From: Heterotrichella gracilis
Lineage: Eukaryota; Sar; Xanthophyceae; Tribonematales; Xanthonemataceae
DNA: 64,000 nt
Direction: 5' to 3'
NCBI GenBank assembly: GCA_032358255.1
Contig: JAULBX010031591.1
Coordinates: forward strand, 1-64,000
Position numbers and translations under genes: made by a program. Positions 1-12,730 of the stretch are shown here, piece after piece. Positions within the stretch are counted from its first letter, which is position 1. The number at the start of each line of letters is the position of its first letter. The notes under the pieces were generated by a model. The model had not been told where the DNA came from, did no database searches, and worked only from the letters and a program-made list of their open reading frames with translations.

Positions 1-25
1 CCCCCACCCCCCACCCCACCAACAG

Positions 26-3000
26 GGGCAAGTTCTGGCTGGACCTGGTGGGCACCATCCCCTTTGACCTGGTGGCCATCACCCTCCTGGGAGGGTTTGA
101 GGGCATGGACCCCAAAACCCTAGCCCTGTGCTCACTGCTCAAGCTGCTGCGGGTGGTGCAGCTGTACCGCGTGCGCTGGTTCTTCTCCTACCTGGAGTAC
201 AACCTCACGGTCAGCCTGCTGTGGGTGACAATCGGGAGGAACCTGGCGGTAAGGGGTTTGTAGGGTTTTGGGTTTTGGTTTTGTAGGGTTTTGTCTCATA
301 CGTGGAGTACAACCTCACGGTCAGCTGCTTTGGGTGACCATTGGAAGAAACCTGGCGGTAAGAGTTTTGTAGGGTTTGATAGGGTTTCTTCTCCTACCTG
401 GAGTACAAACTCATGCTCAGCCTGCTGTGGGTGACCACTGGGAGGAACCTGGCGGTTAGGGGTTTGTATGGTCAACGGTAGGGTTTTGTAGGGTTGCAAT
501 AGGGTTTTTCTCGTCCCTGAAGTACAACCTCATGGTCAGCCTGCTGCAGGTGACCATCAGGGAAAGCTTTTGCCATTACATGCATATCCTCCACTCATTC
601 TAATGTGCCATCAATGGTGTATTGTTTCTAGAACTTTCATTTGTGAGGACATGTGAAAGATCTTTTTACCCCGCCCCCTTGTCCCCAGCTCATCCTGTAC
701 GTGACCCACTGGGCCGCCTGCATCTTCTTCTTCATCAGCCGGGAGGTGGGGTTCAGCCAGCAGATACTCATCGGCACAAACGCAGAGTTCTTCTCGCAAC
801 TCAACAACATGGAGCAGTAAGTGAACGCACTCCCAGTACCCCGCGTTGGTGGGGTCTTGAGGGCGTCCTTAGGGTGTAGAAGTTGTAGTCGGTGGTGTAG
901 GCACGCGAAGGCGAGTGAACTGGGAGAAGTATCGAGCATCAAATCATCTCTGCATAATATACAATTGCCAAAGTCTGTCCAAAGTAAAATGTGATGTCGT
1001 GCAATTTACTCATAGGTATCGTAATCTGTTGTGATTGGGAGTGAATTGCACGTGCAGAGCTGCGTCACATTGCAACGGGTGCATGGACTCAAGATAAAAA
1101 ATGGAAATGTGCAATAAAAAATACAATATTATGCATTCTACAATCTACGTGTGGGCACACAACACATCTTTTGTACCTCCACATCCCTTGATTACCCCGC
1201 CACAACACAACACAATTCGGCAAAACACTTGATTGGTATCCCCAAACCCTTAATTCCAACCCCAAAACCCTTTCTCAGGTACATCTACGCGCTCTACTGG
1301 GCGGTAACCACCCTGAGCACTGTGGATTTTGGGGACAACGTGCCAAACACCATGCCAGAGACGGTGTCTGCTGGCGTGCGCGCCTCCATCTTTTTCATTT
1401 TCAACATCATCCTGGGGGCCTATATCCTGGGCACCATCACGCTGCTGGTGGTGAAATCAGACGAAAGGACGGGGAGGTACCGGGACCTGTCAGCCAGCCT
1501 GAAGCAGTACTCCAATTCCAACGGGCTGCCGCCGGTGAGTGCAGGGGCAAGGAAGCCTCGAAAACCCTTAAAGATCCGCTAAAATTGCTTTCAAAAAGAA
1601 CATAGTGCTGGTGGTGATTAAAAGACGATGAAAGGACGGGGAGGTACCGGGACCTGTCAGCCAGCCTGAAGCAGTACTCCATGTCAAATGGGCTGCCACC
1701 GGTCTAGGGGAGTAAAACCCTAGACAACCCTATAGAAAACCCAGGAAACCCTAAAGAGTCATATCTCTGGAAGACCATTACGCTGCTTGTGGTGAAATCA
1801 GATGAAAGGATGGGGAGGTATTGGGTACTGTCAGCCAGCCTGAAGCAGGACTCCTATGGTTGAAGGGCTGATCGCTCCATGCCTAATAAGCTGCCACCAG
1901 TGAGAGCATAGGGTCACAATACCCTAGAAACCCTGGGAAACCCCAAAGAACGTTTTCCACATGGGTTGTTGTCTCCCCATGTAACCCTCTTTCTCCCTAC
2001 CCCCAGGAGCTGAAGGACAGCATGCAGGAGCACCTGCGCCTGCACTTTGAGAACCAGGAGGCGTCAGACGAAACGGTGAGAGGGGATGCAGGGTTGGGTT
2101 TTTTTTGTTTAGCGCCACAGATAGTGGGTGCAAGGGTTGGAATAAACCCTTGTGTAGTGCAAAGGGTTTTGGGGATGAGCCGTTTGGTCATATGACGGGG
2201 TGAGGTAGCTTGAGTAGTTAGGAGCCAGTGTTTGTTAGGCGAAACAGTGAGAAGGGCTGGGGGTTACCCCGCTGTTGGGCACTTGCTGCTCTTGCATGCA
2301 TTGTAACCCCACACTATGTCGCCGCGCCCTCACCGCCCCCTCCCCCCCCCCCGCAGGTCCTGTCCATCTACCCCACCACCATCCGCCGCCGCATCCTGCG
2401 CCACCTGTATTTCCGCCACCTCACAGACACCTACCTGTTCAGGGGGTGCAGGGCAAAGTACCTGGACGCACTGCTCAGCGTGGCAAGGTTTGAGCTGTAC
2501 ATGCCAGAGGTAAGGGTGGGGTGTAGGGTTGTGGCTAGGGTTCTGATTAGGGCAAAGTACCTGGATGCGCTGCTCAGCGTGGCCAGGTTTGAGCTGTACA
2601 TACCCGAGGTAAGCTAATGTTTGGGTGTAGGGTTTTGTGTTTAGGTCGAGAGGGCGAGGGTACTGCCGACCAAAGGTGAGTGGAAGGTGTTGTGGTTTGG
2701 AGTTGGCTTTAGGGTTTTGTGGTTTGGAGTTGGCTTTAGGGCAAAGCACCTAGGTGCACTGCTCAACATGGCAAAATTTGAGCTGTACATCTCAGAGGTA
2801 AGGGGCGCCGACTAGGGTTTACTTAGGGTTTTGGCTAGGGTTTCTGATGGAGACCATGTTGACCAACCCCCACCACCACTAAGCGCAATTATTCCATGCT
2901 GATCGCACCCTGTGCCTTGTACCCAGGTTGAAATCATTGCCGAGGGCGAGCAGGTGAACGAGCTGTTCCTGGTGGTGCAAGGCTCCGTGGAGATCCTCAC

Positions 3001-6000
3001 CAGCCAGTACGACGGGGCAGCACCGCCGCCGCCCAAGCAGGGACGGGACGAGGGCCCCCACCCCAACGGAGACACCGAACAACCCAGGACCGCCGCCGCA
3101 GGCTATACTACAGCCGCGTCGTCGTACGCGGGCGATGGTGCGGAGGGGGCGCAGGCGGTGTCGTCCGGCACAACCGCCGCGCTGAAGGAGCGAAACCCTA
3201 TCACGGGGTCCAACGCGCGGCGGCGGACCAACAAGGAGCGGGTGATTGGGGAGGGCGAGCTCTTCTGTGAGGCGGCGTTCTTCACGGAGATCCCTCAGCT
3301 GGAGGTGGGGCTGGTTAGGGTTTGGGATTTAGGGTTTTTAGGGTTTGGGGTGTTCTGCGAGGTACCACTGCTGGAGGTGGGAGGTGTAGGCATACCACCC
3401 AAATCTACCATCTGAAGGTCTTCCCATTCACAACCTTAAACCTGGCCCTGCACCCTACAAACCCTGCACCCCAACCCTCGCACCCCCGTTGCAGCGCATC
3501 CAGCCCCTGACAGTCTGCCCATGCACACAAACCCACCCAAACCCCAAACCCTGAACCCTAACTCTGACCCTTGGCCCCCGCCCCGCAGCCCATCCGCTCC
3601 CTCACTGTGTGCCGTGTGATGGTCATCTCCCGAGCCGCCTATGAGGGCGTGGCGCGCCAGTTCCCCATCTCAGCAAGCGTGGTGCTTGACAACCTGCAGC
3701 AGAAGGCGGAGGCGGTGGGTGTGGGTGGGGTGGATGTGGGGTGGGGTGGTGGGGCACATCACATGGTGATGTTTTATTATGGACACTGGCCATTAATAGC
3801 AGGATGATGATCTGAGCACCGCTGATAGGCCTTGGTAGAGTCTTGGTAGAGTGCTGCAGCAACGGCCTGGTCTTGCACTTAACATGATAAATAATAACAA
3901 TGTATTATCAAGAAACACAAGGGATTTAGTAAACCAACACCAACACCACCAACAACAACAATGATGAAGTATTAATTGGAGTATCGATTAGAGGAGCTGC
4001 TCCCAACAGAAATGAAGGATTGTTACATGAATGCTTCCCCTTTCCCCAGGCTGTGTGCTACGAGTTCCGCAGCAACGGCCTGGACCTGGGCCGGCTCATG
4101 GAGGAGCTGCCAGCAAACATCAGTATCAAGGAATATTTACATAAATGAAATAACTTTAGCAATTAAAACTGTCCCCTGTTGCCAGGCTGTGCGCTACGAG
4201 TTCCGCAGCAATGGCCTGGACCTGGGTCGCCTCATGGAGGAGCTGCCGGCAAACATCAAGTTCAGCTGGGCGGCCACAGAGCTGCTGGACAACGTGTCGC
4301 TGACATCGGCGGATGACATGCACGCGCCGCTACCGCTCAATGCGGAGACAGGTGCGCGCGCACGCATGTGTTTGTGCACAGGAGGGCGATTCATGTGCAG
4401 GTCCTGCTGCAGGACCCTCCCCCCTCCTGCTCTGTCTCACTGCGCCCCCATTGCGCGCCTCACCCAACATCCCAACGAGAAACTCCGCCAGCTCCCCCCA
4501 CTCCCCATTGCAACCATTGCCCACTTCAAGGGCAGCTCTGATCCGCCACATCCACACACCCTGCTCGCCACCCCATTGCAACGTTCACCTGCCGCCAATT
4601 GCAGACCCTGACCCCCACCCTCCCCCTCCCAGGCCTGAACAACCGCCAGGAGCAGGTTCTTAGCAATCTCCTGCGGGTGAAGGGCATAGTGGAGGCGGCG
4701 GTGAAGCGCGCGCAGCAGGAGCGCACAACAACGTTCCTGTACTCTGCATCGAGAGGGGACGCGGGGGCAATGCGCCAGGTGGGTGGGGGAGCCACTATCC
4801 TCGTCATGAACCCTTAACCATAAAGCATGACTCTTAAAACACTACAACAAGCTGCAAAGCGCGTGCAGCATCAACGGGCAGCAATGCGCGCAACAATTTG
4901 CTCCGGCAGGCGGCATGAAGGGGGAATGTGGGGAAATGCATCCCGAAACCCTGAAACCGGGTTTCCTGCACGCAACCTCCACCATGCCAACCCTAACGCA
5001 GGGTTTCCCTGACTGCGCAGATGCTCCAGCAGGGCTTCAACCCCGATGCAGCCGACTACGATGGCCGCACCGCCCTCATGCTGGCCAGTGCAAAGGACCA
5101 TTTGGACGTGGTCTCCCTGCTGCTGACAGCTGGCGCCACCATCAACTTGCGGGACAGCCTGGGATCCTCGGCCATTGCTGAGGCCTGCAAGTACGGTCAC
5201 GATGACACCATACAGCTGCTGGTGAACCACGGGGCCAGGTGCGGGGTGGGGTGTGGGGAGGGTGTGTGTGGGGTGGCAGAAGGGGATGGGAGCCTAGTTT
5301 TATGTGCATCTGCATTGCTGTAATTGAGTTCCATACCCAATGTAAGGGTTTGCTTCACCAAAAAGGGGCCCTTTACGCTACAAAACCCCCTCTGCCAAGC
5401 CTTACAGGTTAAGGCTGAACGATGTGCATGAGGCTGTTTCCGTAACAAAACCCAACCAAAACCCTACCAAACCCTGCCAACATCCTGACCAAACTACCCT
5501 TGCAGGTTGGGCGTGAATGAGGTTGAGGATGCCGCCAGGCTGTGCACCTGCGTTTTTGAGGGAGATCTGCCCAAGCTGAGGCGCTTTTTGAAAGCGGGGA
5601 TTGAGGTGAACGCCGGGGACTACGACAAGCGCACAGCGCTGCACATCAGCGCGGCGGAGGGAAACCTGGCAGCGGTGCGGTGTTAAGAAGCCCTACACCT
5701 TACCCTGACACCCTAGCGTGAGGACCAGTGGAACTTCAGTACCCCTTTTCCATGTTTTGTTCTGGTGGGGCGACACACCCATGAATGAAAAGGGTAATGG
5801 AAAACCCTTACAGCAGCCTGAAAGTGCCCTAACAGGATCTGAAGAAAATCTCTAGAAACGTTCACCATACCGCAAACGGAACTTTTGACTGAGCTCCCCT
5901 GTCCCTTCTTCAGGTCCGGTTGCTTGTCGAGTATGCGGATGCCGACCTTTTTGTGAAGGACCGGTGGGGCAACACACCCATGGATGAGGCCAGGAGGGTG

Positions 6001-6063
6001 GGGGCAAGGCCAGTCATCAATTACCTGGTGTCAAAGCTGACGTCGATGGCAGAAACCCTGTGA
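26..6063 (+). CDS. Shaker/AKT-type voltage-gated K+ channel with CNBD and ankyrin repeats (5'-partial)
   Basis: Inferred exons: <26-248, 689-816, 1279-1534, 2007-2075, 2357-2509, 2927-3304, 3589-3714, 4186-4351, 4633-4778, 5021-5238, 5506-5674, 5914-6063; about 726 residues remain and the N-terminal membrane segments lie outside the window. Order seen: the S3-S4 region (FWLDLVGTIPFDL, then KLLRVVQLYRVRW), S5, the pore (ALYWAVTTLSTVDFGD), S6, the C-linker, a cyclic-nucleotide-binding domain (EIIAEGEQVNELFLVVQGSV), and ankyrin repeats (DYDGRTALMLASAKDH; DKRTALHISAAEGN; DRWGNTPMDEA), ending at TGA. This is the layout of plant inward rectifiers such as AKT1, which take up K+ across the plasma or an internal membrane. 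Oddities: the first filter glycine is Asp, and the CNBD is split by roughly 75 low-complexity residues encoded at about 3010-3240. Family assignment is firm; ion selectivity is not. Confidence 0.9.
251..560 (+). repeat. Three decayed tandem copies of the 190-248 exon edge
   Basis: Copies of the exon 3' end (reading like YLEYNLTVSLLWVTIGRNLA) plus its donor GTAAG-type site and a TTTAGGG-like linker start near 297, 392 and 512. The first two keep a GT donor (gtaaga, gttagg); the third is degraded. Unit length is about 95-120 bases. Confidence 0.85.
1612..1895 (+). repeat. Two decayed copies of the pore-exon 3' edge
   Basis: Segments near 1612-1706 and 1770-1900 repeat the 1440-1534 exon end (residues like TLLVVKSDERTGRYRDLSASLKQYS and the following CTGCC[AG]CC). 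The second is more diverged. Both lie within the intron that follows the real exon. Confidence 0.8.
2547..2805 (+). repeat. Two copies of the exon 2357-2509 edge
   Basis: 2550-2611 repeats the coding end (AKYLDALLSVARFELYMPE), still in a readable form with GTAAGC; 2740-2799 is a more decayed copy with GTAAGG. Both are followed by short AGGGTTTTG-like linkers. Confidence 0.85.
4050..4128 (+). repeat. Near-identical copy of the start of exon 4186-4351
   Basis: The copy has its own strong acceptor (tttccccag) and encodes AVCYEFRSNGLDLGRLMEELPANI almost exactly like the real exon, but lacks a GT donor afterwards and runs into a stop. An older trace is visible at about 3975-4010. Confidence 0.85.
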
Positions 6064-7740
6064 AGGGTATCGGGGAGGCGGAAAACCCTAGAACCCTAGT
6101 CATTCACAATTTGATGGTGAGGTCCCTGGCAGAACCCTATTATGAGGGGTGGAAGGAACAGGTTTGGAGGCGGGAGGATTAAATCCATTTAAATATCGAT
6201 TGGGCGTTTGCGCTCAGGGATGTTTCGATCATCGGCCATTATTCGGGTTGGTGATGAGGTCATGCATGCATGTATGTGTACTACGTATCCTTATGAGAAT
6301 CAGGACTATATAGTAGTCCAAACCGCTCCTCTTTTGCATTTTGGATTGAATAATGGCTATAATGTTTCAATTCAGCTTATTTCTGCACTGCAGCACGGCA
6401 TTGTGCGCTGCAGATGCTCCCGCATTACTATTAGCTCTTTTCGCCACAGTTGCTTTAGCTATGATTCAATATTCATTGGTTGGCAGGACAGCGGCTGCAG
6501 CTCATGAGCCCACACGATGGGCGGCAAGTACTACACTTTTCTTATTTATATGCACGTTACTTGCCAATGGTTTAGCTCTGGGCCACAGAGTGCTTGCTTG
6601 TTCCTTATAATGTAGATATTATCCTGCTGTCAGAAAGGAAGGAAGATAGGGTTTAGGGTTTCCTTTGTTGCACCAGCCTGAGGTGCTTCATGAAGAGCCG
6701 ACGCCGGAGGTTCATTTTGCAATGCGGCCCACGCACTTCGGGCCGGTTGCTAGCTACTTCAGAAGTAACTAATGCGCCAACAATGATCTTTTAATGCATA
6801 AATATTAATAATGATCATTTGATGCATAGACATAAAGATAATTTCTGCATTTATGCGGCATCATCACCATGCCGGGCAAAGCCCAAAATGTTCAACAGTA
6901 TGCATGACGCGCACGCCGTGCTATCAGGCTGCAGCATGCACCCTTACGCAACTTCGTTTTGGGCTCTACTTTGGATGAAACTGGAACTGGACTGTGCATG
7001 CATCCATATTAGTCATGCATGCATATTCCTGTGGCACAATGTCACATTGTGCGGCCAGCAAACTCACGCAGCGCCACAGGAGTTCCAGACTTTGACAGGA
7101 TTTTACAGCTGTCCAGACTCCCGTGAACCCCTTGCACCCTTCCTCGTTCGGAATCCCCTCAGGTCGCTGTGGAGCTGCTGTGGTGGTGCTTCCCGTTTGC
7201 TCCGCACAGTAGACCCAGCACAACGCCTATCGCTGCATAGTTCAGGCGGGGACGCAGGGTACAATTTGAGACGCACGTGTGTTGCTGAGACGCGCCTGAC
7301 GCGCCTGATTGACTGTACCAGAGGTGTCGGGAGTATAGTCGGCGCGCTCATAGTTTGGCAGGACACACAATGTTGCTAAAATAAGCAAATAAAGTATATT
7401 CGCCTGAATGAGTGGATGTTGCTGTCACTAATGAAGCCTCCGCTGGGCATTCAACATGCTTTTCGATGTCAGCAACATGCTGCCCATCAAACTTCACCCT
7501 CACTCCTCCCCCAAATAATAATGTAGTATAATATTACCTGTCAAATGGGCACAGACATATAGTGACTTGCAAGGGAGCCAATCCCACTAACCCCACTGTT
7601 CAATACTCAATGCAGTTTGCAACCTAGGGCCTATGCGCCAGTGTCTACCCCACAGCCATACCCCACCCGCGGCTCAGCCAGCTGAAACAATTCCACACGC
7701 CATGCCTTGCTTGATGCCCTCAAAACCCCAATGGAGGGTC
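6064..7740. other. Spacer between convergent K+ channel and Mei2-like genes
   Basis: No recognisable gene. It holds an 85-codon hydrophobic open frame on the plus strand (6353-6610; two apparent membrane-spanning stretches) with no known relatives that I recognise and no nearby splice logic, so I do not call it. ATGCAT-rich simple motifs occur at 6260-6275 and 7000-7025. Confidence 0.5.
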
Positions 7741-10700
7741 TCAAGCTGTGGAAGGCTTGGTGCACACCACCGCCGCACCCACCACCCCCAACACCCCACC
7801 CACCGCTGCCTCCCTTTCACCACCCACCACCCCACCAACCGTTTCCCCACCACCACCATCCCCAGCCGCCACCACCGGCACCGGCACCGGCACTGGCATG
7901 ACCCGATCCCCACTCGACCCCCCATCCTCCCCGCCCACCGCCTCTTCACGCGCGTCTGCGGTCCATGTTGCGGTGGCCGAAGCGGGTGGGCTTGCACCTT
8001 GGGTGCTGTCTGAATCACCACCCAGGCTGGCGCCACTTGGCAGGATGAGCAGAGACGAGCTGTGGCTGCTGAACTGGACCGGCACCGGGTGCATGACGCG
8101 GTCCACCGAGGTCCCCTCCTCGTGATCGCCCTCGCCCTCCTGCGGTGGGGGTGCAACACGAGGGGTCAGAACACCCTGAAACCCTACCGTGACATGTAGG
8201 GTGGCATGCATGCTTTGGCACAAGGGGGTCTCTCCTTGCCCTGGGTTTGGGTGCGGCATGGAGGATCCGTGGCAGATATAAAAAAGGTGATAATATAATT
8301 TTGGTATGGGGTTGGGCAAAAAAAAAGCCAAACCCAATGCATTTGATAAAACCCTGAATGGGGCCCACGCGTCACTGCTGTACATTCTCCAATGTGACTG
8401 GCAGCGGTGGCGCTGGGAATGTGTCGTACTGTAATGGGCAGGGTTGCAGCATGGGGTGATAGGGTATCCTAAATGCTGTTACAGTATCCAGCTATCGATG
8501 AAGCTTGGAATCCCACCCGCTCACGCAGCTCCAAATGTGATGGGCAGGCAGGCATGTCCATCCGTTGGAACTTTGCATCACTGAACCCTAAATACAAAAC
8601 CCTAATCCTTACCTCTGGCTCTGGCGGTTCCATAGTGACTGGCAGGCAGTCCATGTCCAGCAGCGGGAACTTGGTGTTCTTGAAGTGCTCAACCAGCTGG
8701 AGCTTGCCTTGCACCCGTGCATAGGTGATCTCGCACACCTGCATGCACGTGCATAGGTTAGTACACGCGTGTGCGCACCTGGCTATTACAAGCATCTGCA
8801 AATGGCCGTTTAGGTTCAGAACAACAAAAGAATGACCGGGCGTCCGCTGGAGCCCATTTCCGCCATGGGCCATTCTAGAGATGGGCGATTTCCACGGCCC
8901 CGGGAGACGGCGCAGAGCAAATCGTTTAGATTCCCTGTCTACCGTATTCCCATGTTCTGCAGGTGGGCTAGAATAGGACTATTCTAGTCCCCCTGTGTTC
9001 TGTTCCTTTCCCTCCCCACCTTCTTCGAGTTGAACTCCTCCCAGCGCTGCGCCTGGAACTCCTTGTGGAAGGCAGCGGTGACAGGGGGGGAAAGGAAGTT
9101 GATGAACGCGTAGCCCAGGTTGCACCGGTTCTTGAAGTCAATGGGCAGGTAGAAGAAATCGTACTGGTTCCTGCGCAGGGCATGGCAAGGGTTTAGGGTT
9201 TGGCGCGGCGGTTTGTCGCTAGGTTTGAACCCTACATTAGGGTCAGGTTGCAGTGGTCACTGAAGAGTATGAGCAGGTATAGTTGAAGTCACACTAGTTC
9301 CTGCTCCCAACCTGCGTAGAGTTTAGGAAGCATGTCATCACACGGGGTTTAGGAAACTGTCAGCTTTTGTCCCGGGTTGGATGATTCATCCCCACAACCG
9401 TCACCTAATTTTTACATTCAAGTCCAAGTTTTTTCTTTATGAAATGTCAACAGCTGGGGATGGAGATATTATAAAGATGCTGCTTTGCGTCCTCACCTGT
9501 ACTTCCTGTCCAGCAGCTCCAGCAGCATCTTCTGGTTGTACTTGTTGGGGATGTTGCGGATCATGAGGGTGGTGCGCGCAGAGGCGGACCCGCTCAGCGC
9601 CTCATCCGGGTCAAAGTCAAACTGCAGAGAATGAGAACAGGGGGTGAGGGGGCAAATCAATGACTTGCAAAGCCAAAAGCAGCACTAGCAATGGCTGGGA
9701 GGGATGCATATTCCTTGTCAATGGAATGTGCATGGCTGTTGTGGAAAACATCGTCATCTATCTTATCCCAGAAACATCCTTTGCAAAACAAGATCTAAAA
9801 GACTTATTTGACTGTCACATACAGGGACCCAACCCAGGCTCACAAGGCTGTTGGGAGTCAACTCGCTTGCTAATGCATACAGTTTATTTTAATTATTCCA
9901 TTATAGAGAGCTCGCATGCAACGCACCTCTCCCCGGGATGGCGCCTCCACCTGCTGGGGCGCCTTGCTGTGCTTGCCACTCCGCTGCCCGCTGCGCCCCA
10001 GGCTGTTTGACCTGTGCGCCTGCCGATGGGTGGGGGAGCTGCCGTCCGGCTGCTGGTGGTGGTGGTGGCTGCGGTGGGGTGCGGGGTAGCCTTCGTGGCG
10101 CTGCGGCACCATGTGCATGTGCATGTGGGTGCCCGGGTGCATCATCATGCCTGGCGGGCTGCCGCCTCCTGGGTGAGAGAGGCATTGGATTAGTTGGTTG
10201 TTTGATACCACACAGGTACATGCCATCTAGCAGACTCTTGAGTTAGCAAATTTTATGAATAGAACCTTCATACATTCATACGGAATCTAACTTGATAGAC
10301 GCCTGGTATAAGTTGCAAAAGGCTCACGATTGTTATGATAATACAATACAATAGCCACAAGGCTCAAGGGCTGGCGGGCGCAATTAAAATCTCACCTGGG
10401 GCATAGGGCACCCCGTGCTGGTTCATCCAGTACTCTGGGGGGCAGGGCATCATGTAGGCTTGGCCCGCGCGTGGCGAAGAGCCTGGGGATATGCCGGGTG
10501 GGGAGGCTGCAACACAAGCAGGGGTGTGTGGTCAGGTGGTAAGTAATGACCAGTCATATTTTGCAAGTGTACTTGAACAGTTGCCAGGTACGAGGTTGGA
10601 ACAGCCAACGCCAACAGATTGCCCCGATGCGATGCGCATGTGCAAGTGGAATACTGACTCCAAACTCACTCATTAGCAATGAGGCCCCCCACATTGGGCT

Positions 10701-12730
10701 GCAAGCAGCCTTGCTAGTCGATTAACGAGGGTTCATAATTACGGTTACAGCAGGCGCTGCATTGACACCATCGATGCAGAGATAGTATAAGCAGTTCAAG
10801 GACGGGGCTGGTTGGCGCAAGGCACATACGACTGCCTGCTAACCTTGTTGTACTGCTGGAACGCATGCAAGTAACTAATAGCCCCTGGTACTAACGTGAG
10901 CCCTGCTCATCTGACGGCGACCCGTGTTGAAAGTGGTCAATTAGGGTTCACAATTGAGGGTTTAAATACCGCGCTGGTACTGACCTGAGCCCTGCTCATC
11001 CGGTGGCGACCCCCCCACCACATAGGGCTGCCAGCCGGGGTGCATGTGCACCATGCCCGGGTGGAGCGCGTAGGGCATAGCCCCCTGGCCGCCATGCGGC
11101 GGTGACCCAGGCCCCATCGAGTCGCTGCTACGCTGACGTGGCAGGTGGTAGGGCAGGTGGTGGCCGTGGGGTGGGGGCTGCGCCGGGTGGGGGATGGGCT
11201 GGGACCCAATCCCGGGCCGGCCTGATGGGATGGCGCCTGATAGAAGGCAAATGGATGAGCAAATAAAACACGAACGTGCTGTATTGAATACGATGGGTAT
11301 TATTTATAATAGAAAATTGAATAAGGAGATACCTAAATATGCAACCTTGTCCTTGTAGAGGTTAAGGATTGGGAGCTAGCCATCTCACACAAGGCCAATG
11401 TCCCTCTGTCCAGGACCTGTCTATCGATCTATTCTACACATCCCCTGCGCAATGCACAAGCAGAAATGACATCATTTCCTTTCCATTTGTATATGTCCCC
11501 TGTAGGTAGCTACCTGCGGGCGGCGGTGGCGTGTGCAGCTCCACGTGCACCTTCCTCCCGCTCACCAACCGGTGCTGAAAGGTCTCCACCGCCTCCTCAG
11601 CGCAGCGCGAGTCATAGAATTCAACCAGCTTGGCGGAGGGCTCGGTGGGCAGGTCTGAGACGCTGGCGATGTCACCCAGCTCCCTGTAACACAAACAAAG
11701 TATGGGAATTCAAGTTACAAGCTTGATTGATTGAGGCACAAATCCAAGCCCCAAACACCGGCGTATGCCTGTGTCATCCAATGAACAGCTATAGCATATA
11801 TGCTCCTCATTTCAAGTATGATGGAGAGGAAGAGACAGATTGTGAGAGGCGCAGCCTCAGAGGCTGGTCATGTGGTATTCATCCCCTCACAGGTCCCAGC
11901 CATGTGTACGGCGTGGCGTGCATTACCTGGCAGCGGATTTGAAGGCCTCCATGTCAGCCAGGGTGTTGAGGCCCCAGGCGGAGATAGTGGAGGGCCTGGG
12001 GGCGCTCCTGCTGTTCAGGATATGGACGTAGCCCGGGCTGTGCTGGGCTCCCGATCCCTGCTCTGATCCCTGCTGGGCCAGGTGGGTGAGGGCGGTCTCT
12101 GCGTGGCGCAGATCATACAGAGTGACCACCAGCAGCCCTGAACTCTCCACAAAGCTCTCATCCACCTCACACACGTCCAGGTTGTGCCGGGTCAGGAGGT
12201 CAAGCACGGCTGCCTTGCAGGCTTGGCCGGGGAAGCTGGTGGTGTGCACGGCTATCGACCGTGTGGGCTTGCTGGATGACACAAAGGATGGGGCTGGCTC
12301 GGCGGGGGGTGGACCAGTGGGGGCCCCTTCTGGCAGGTACCGCCCGTCCCACCCCATCCACTGTGGGTACATGGGATACATGGGGTAGCCGACAGGGGAG
12401 CCATAGGAGCCGTTGGACGAGTTGGGGCTGACGCCCAGTACTGGGCTCCCTCCCCCTAGATGCGCTGGCCCTGCACCGCACAATGCCACAAGGTATCAAG
12501 ATGGGCTGTTGGAATAGTGCGCCACGGACGCATACATGTACTGCATACATCCAAACGATCAACTCACCGTTGCTGTACGATCCCGAGGGCATAGGTTGAC
12601 CGCCGTTGGCAGGAGAGGCATGGCCATGTCGTGGTGCCCCGCGTACTCGACTGCTCTCGGAATGGTGCCCCGACGAATGACGGGACGTGTCTCCATCAGA
12701 GTCGATAGACAGCCGAGAAAAGGTGTCCAT
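7741..12730 (-). CDS. Mei2-like RNA-binding protein (three-RRM family)
   Basis: Exons (minus strand, from the start): 12568-12730, 11927-12470, 11514-11683, 10985-11236, 10396-10506, 9927-10168, 9497-9621, 9020-9170, 8613-8738, 7741-8139; phases agree at every junction, giving about 760 residues. The diagnostic C-terminal Mei2 RRM spans three exons: TTLMIRNIPNKYNQKMLLELL, then YDFFYLPIDFKNRCNLGYAFINF, then ITYARVQGKLQLVEHFKNTKF. Weaker RRM-like segments lie in exons 2-3 (KLVEFYDSRCAEEAVETF). The remainder is Gly/Pro/His/Ser-rich and probably disordered. Mei2 proteins bind RNA and control meiosis in fission yeast and growth or meiosis in plants. The start was chosen at MDTFSRLSIDSDGD; an in-frame Met lies 15 codons upstream. 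The last exon's low-complexity tail is the least certain part. Confidence 0.88.
10851..10873 (+). repeat. 23-base dispersed repeat, copy 1
   Basis: An exact 23-base match (starting TACTGCTGGAACG) recurs at 36772-36794, and a diverged version is at about 62192-62214. All three lie in introns of unrelated genes, suggesting footprints of a dispersed element. Confidence 0.75.
10876..10926 (-). repeat. Decayed copy of a Mei2-like exon edge
   Basis: The stretch repeats, with about a dozen differences, the donor edge of exon 10985-11236 (the segment around 10971-11020, encoding SPPDEQGS and its GTCAGT donor). It lies inside the intron just past that donor on the minus strand. A similar decayed copy of the acceptor edge of exon 9020-9170 lies near 9275-9312. 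Confidence 0.65.

Noticed and set aside
2740-2799. Intronic exon copies as genuine mutually exclusive exons
   Set aside because: Most copies lack one of the two splice sites, contain stops or frameshifts, and decay progressively, so as a class they are junction duplications and not alternative exons; a few young ones remain open questions and are listed as findings.
6353-6610. 85-codon hydrophobic open frame that looks like a small two-pass membrane protein
   Set aside because: No recognisable family, no intron in a genome where every confirmed gene has many, and it lies in a spacer downstream of the K+ channel; chance is the simpler explanation.
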